Assembly (NCBI GenBank): GCA_964423545.1
Contig: CAYRFV010000078.1
Span: 1-20,821 of the forward strand
Length of the DNA stretch: 20,821 nt
Source: JALOOE01 sp964423545
Lineage (GTDB): Bacteria; Chloroflexota; Anaerolineae; CG2-30-64-16
Direction of reading: 5' to 3'
Shown here: positions 19,972 to 20,821 of the stretch, piece after piece
Numbering within the stretch: the stretch's first letter is position 1
How the letters are laid out: each line of letters starts with the position of its first letter
Notes under the pieces: generated by a model
What the model saw: the letters and a program-made list of their open reading frames with translations, nothing else
Databases searched by the model: none
Told to the model about the DNA's origin: nothing
Program-made: the position numbers and the translations under genes

Positions 19972-20821
19972 ATGACCGCTCATCCCTTCTCTGCCGTCGC
20001 ACCGCCACGCATCGTGCAGTGGCTTGACGCCAGTCTGGCGCAGCTGTCGAGCGTGACGCTCGATCCCGCAGCGTTGTCGCCCATGCGCTGGTTCTGGCTC
20101 GATTCGCTGTTCGCCAACATCAGCGTCGGCTTCTTCGCCACCTACGTGCCTCTGTTCGCGCTCGCCTACGGCGCGACCAACGCCCAGGTAGGCCAGCTCG
20201 CGGCGATCGCCAGTCTGCTCGCCATGGCTGCGCTCTTTCCCGGCGCGCGCATGATCCCGCGCCTCGGCGGCCGCAAACGCACGGTGCTGCTCTTCGGGGG
20301 CGGAGTGGCGCGCGCGGCGCTGCTGGTGTTGGTCTGCTTGCCGTGGCTCGCGGGCGATCCGGCGCACGCCATCGTCGCCATCATCCTGACGAACGGGGTG
20401 ATCGCCTTCTCCAACAGCTTCAGCAACCCGGCCTGGACGTCTTTGACCGCCGACATCGTGCCGGCGCACATGCGCGGACGCTTCTTCGCGCATCGCGGGC
20501 AGGCGATCAACCTGGTGACCCTGAGCGTCGTGCCGTTCGCGGGTTGGCTGATCAACGCCGGTAACGGCGCTGCCGGCAACGGCGCTGCCGGCCAATCCTT
20601 CGCAGGGTACCAGCTGGCCTTTCTGCTGGCGTTCATCACGGGCGCGGTGGCCACCTGGTGCTACGCGCGCATCGAGGAGCCGGCTGGATCGACCGCGGCG
20701 GTGCGGCCGCCGTCGCTGCTCGAGATTGCGGCCGTGCTGCGGCGCTCGCGGCTCTTTCTCGGCTTCGTTGCCGCGACGCTGATCTGGAATCTCGGCTTCC
20801 AGATTTCCCTTCCGTTCTTCA
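19972..20821 (+). CDS. Major facilitator superfamily transporter, 3' end outside window
   Basis: The open frame runs to the window end without a stop (283 codons seen). It has a soluble N-terminal part of about 38 residues and then several hydrophobic segments. Between segments 2 and 3 is RLGGRKRTVLLFGGG, the loop typical of the superfamily. The central part has FSNPAWTSLTADIVPAHMRGRFF, common in MFS proteins near segment 5. A short tandem repeat (GNGAA twice) lies near residues 198-207. No clear ribosome binding site precedes the ATG. An ATG at 20083 is another possible start. The substrate is unknown. Confidence 0.8.
   Translation, partial: MTAHPFSAVAPPRIVQWLDASLAQLSSVTLDPAALSPMRWFWLDSLFANISVGFFATYVPLFALAYGATNAQVGQLAAIASLLAMAALFPGARMIPRLGGRKRTVLLFGGGVARAALLVLVCLPWLAGDPAHAIVAIILTNGVIAFSNSFSNPAWTSLTADIVPAHMRGRFFAHRGQAINLVTLSVVPFAGWLINAGNGAAGNGAAGQSFAGYQLAFLLAFITGAVATWCYARIEEPAGSTAAVRPPSLLEIAAVLRRSRLFLGFVAATLIWNLGFQISLPFF
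20560..20589 (+). repeat. 15-bp in-frame tandem duplication in the transporter gene
   Basis: GGTAACGGCGCTGCC (20560-20574) is followed by GGCAACGGCGCTGCC (20575-20589), which differs by one base. It adds five residues (GNGAA type) to a loop after a membrane segment and keeps the frame. Its near identity suggests a recent slippage duplication. Confidence 0.7.

Noticed and set aside
19722..20008. Minus-strand frames with a repeated six-residue pattern (ICGDRP type)
   Set aside because: The pattern is only the 18-bp repeat read as six codons. There is no ribosome binding site or family match, and the frames cover the promoter region.

Overview
This window is a high-GC bacterial chromosome segment built around one long plus-strand ribosomal protein cluster (the merged S10, spc and alpha operons). 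It is followed by a short accessory end. The gene set and order are rpsJ-rplC-rplD-rplW-rplB-rpsS-rplV-rpsC-rplP-rpmC-rpsQ-rplN-rplX-rplE-rpsN-rpsH-rplF-rplR-rpsE-rpmD-rplO-secY-adk-map-rpmJ-rpsM-rpsK-rpsD-rpoA-rplQ-truA-rplM-rpsI. All are intact and co-directional. Zinc-binding (CxxC) forms of S14, S4 and L36, a zinc-type adenylate kinase lid, the high GC content and seven-base periodic spacers suggest a member of the Chloroflexota, perhaps Anaerolineae-like. That assignment is an inference from style, not from a database match.

Region 1 (1-11283) encodes ribosomal proteins S10 to L15 and then the SecY translocon channel. Region 2 (11315-12945) holds adk, map and rpmJ. The translation factor gene infA, which often lies between map and rpmJ, is absent. 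Region 3 (13031-17786) is the alpha-operon set plus truA, rplM and rpsI, closed by a clear intrinsic terminator at 17809-17851. Together these genes make ribosomal proteins, the RNA polymerase alpha subunit, a tRNA-modifying enzyme, the secretion channel for nascent proteins, and the enzyme that trims their first methionine.

Region 4 (17873-20821) is accessory. It has a mogA-like molybdopterin adenylyltransferase on the plus strand. A convergent minus-strand pair follows, a DinB/YfiT-fold protein and a PIG-L/LmbE-type deacetylase. Last is a major facilitator superfamily transporter that runs off the window end. The divergent intergenic region between the DinB gene and the transporter carries four 18-bp tandem repeats, each with a GATCG..CGATC palindrome. 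A fifth, mutated copy contains the likely -10 box of the transporter.

The most unusual signal is in the spacers. At least seven intergenic gaps contain arrays of degenerate 7-base units (GATTNCG, GTGAANC or GACGAAG types). They run forward directly out of the upstream stop codon and are usually answered by a second array of the same type in inverted orientation. In most cases the stop codon TGA is itself part of a forward unit. One copy forms the stem of the rpsI terminator. These look like a family of stop-codon-anchored inverted heptad elements and are the best candidate here for an undescribed system.
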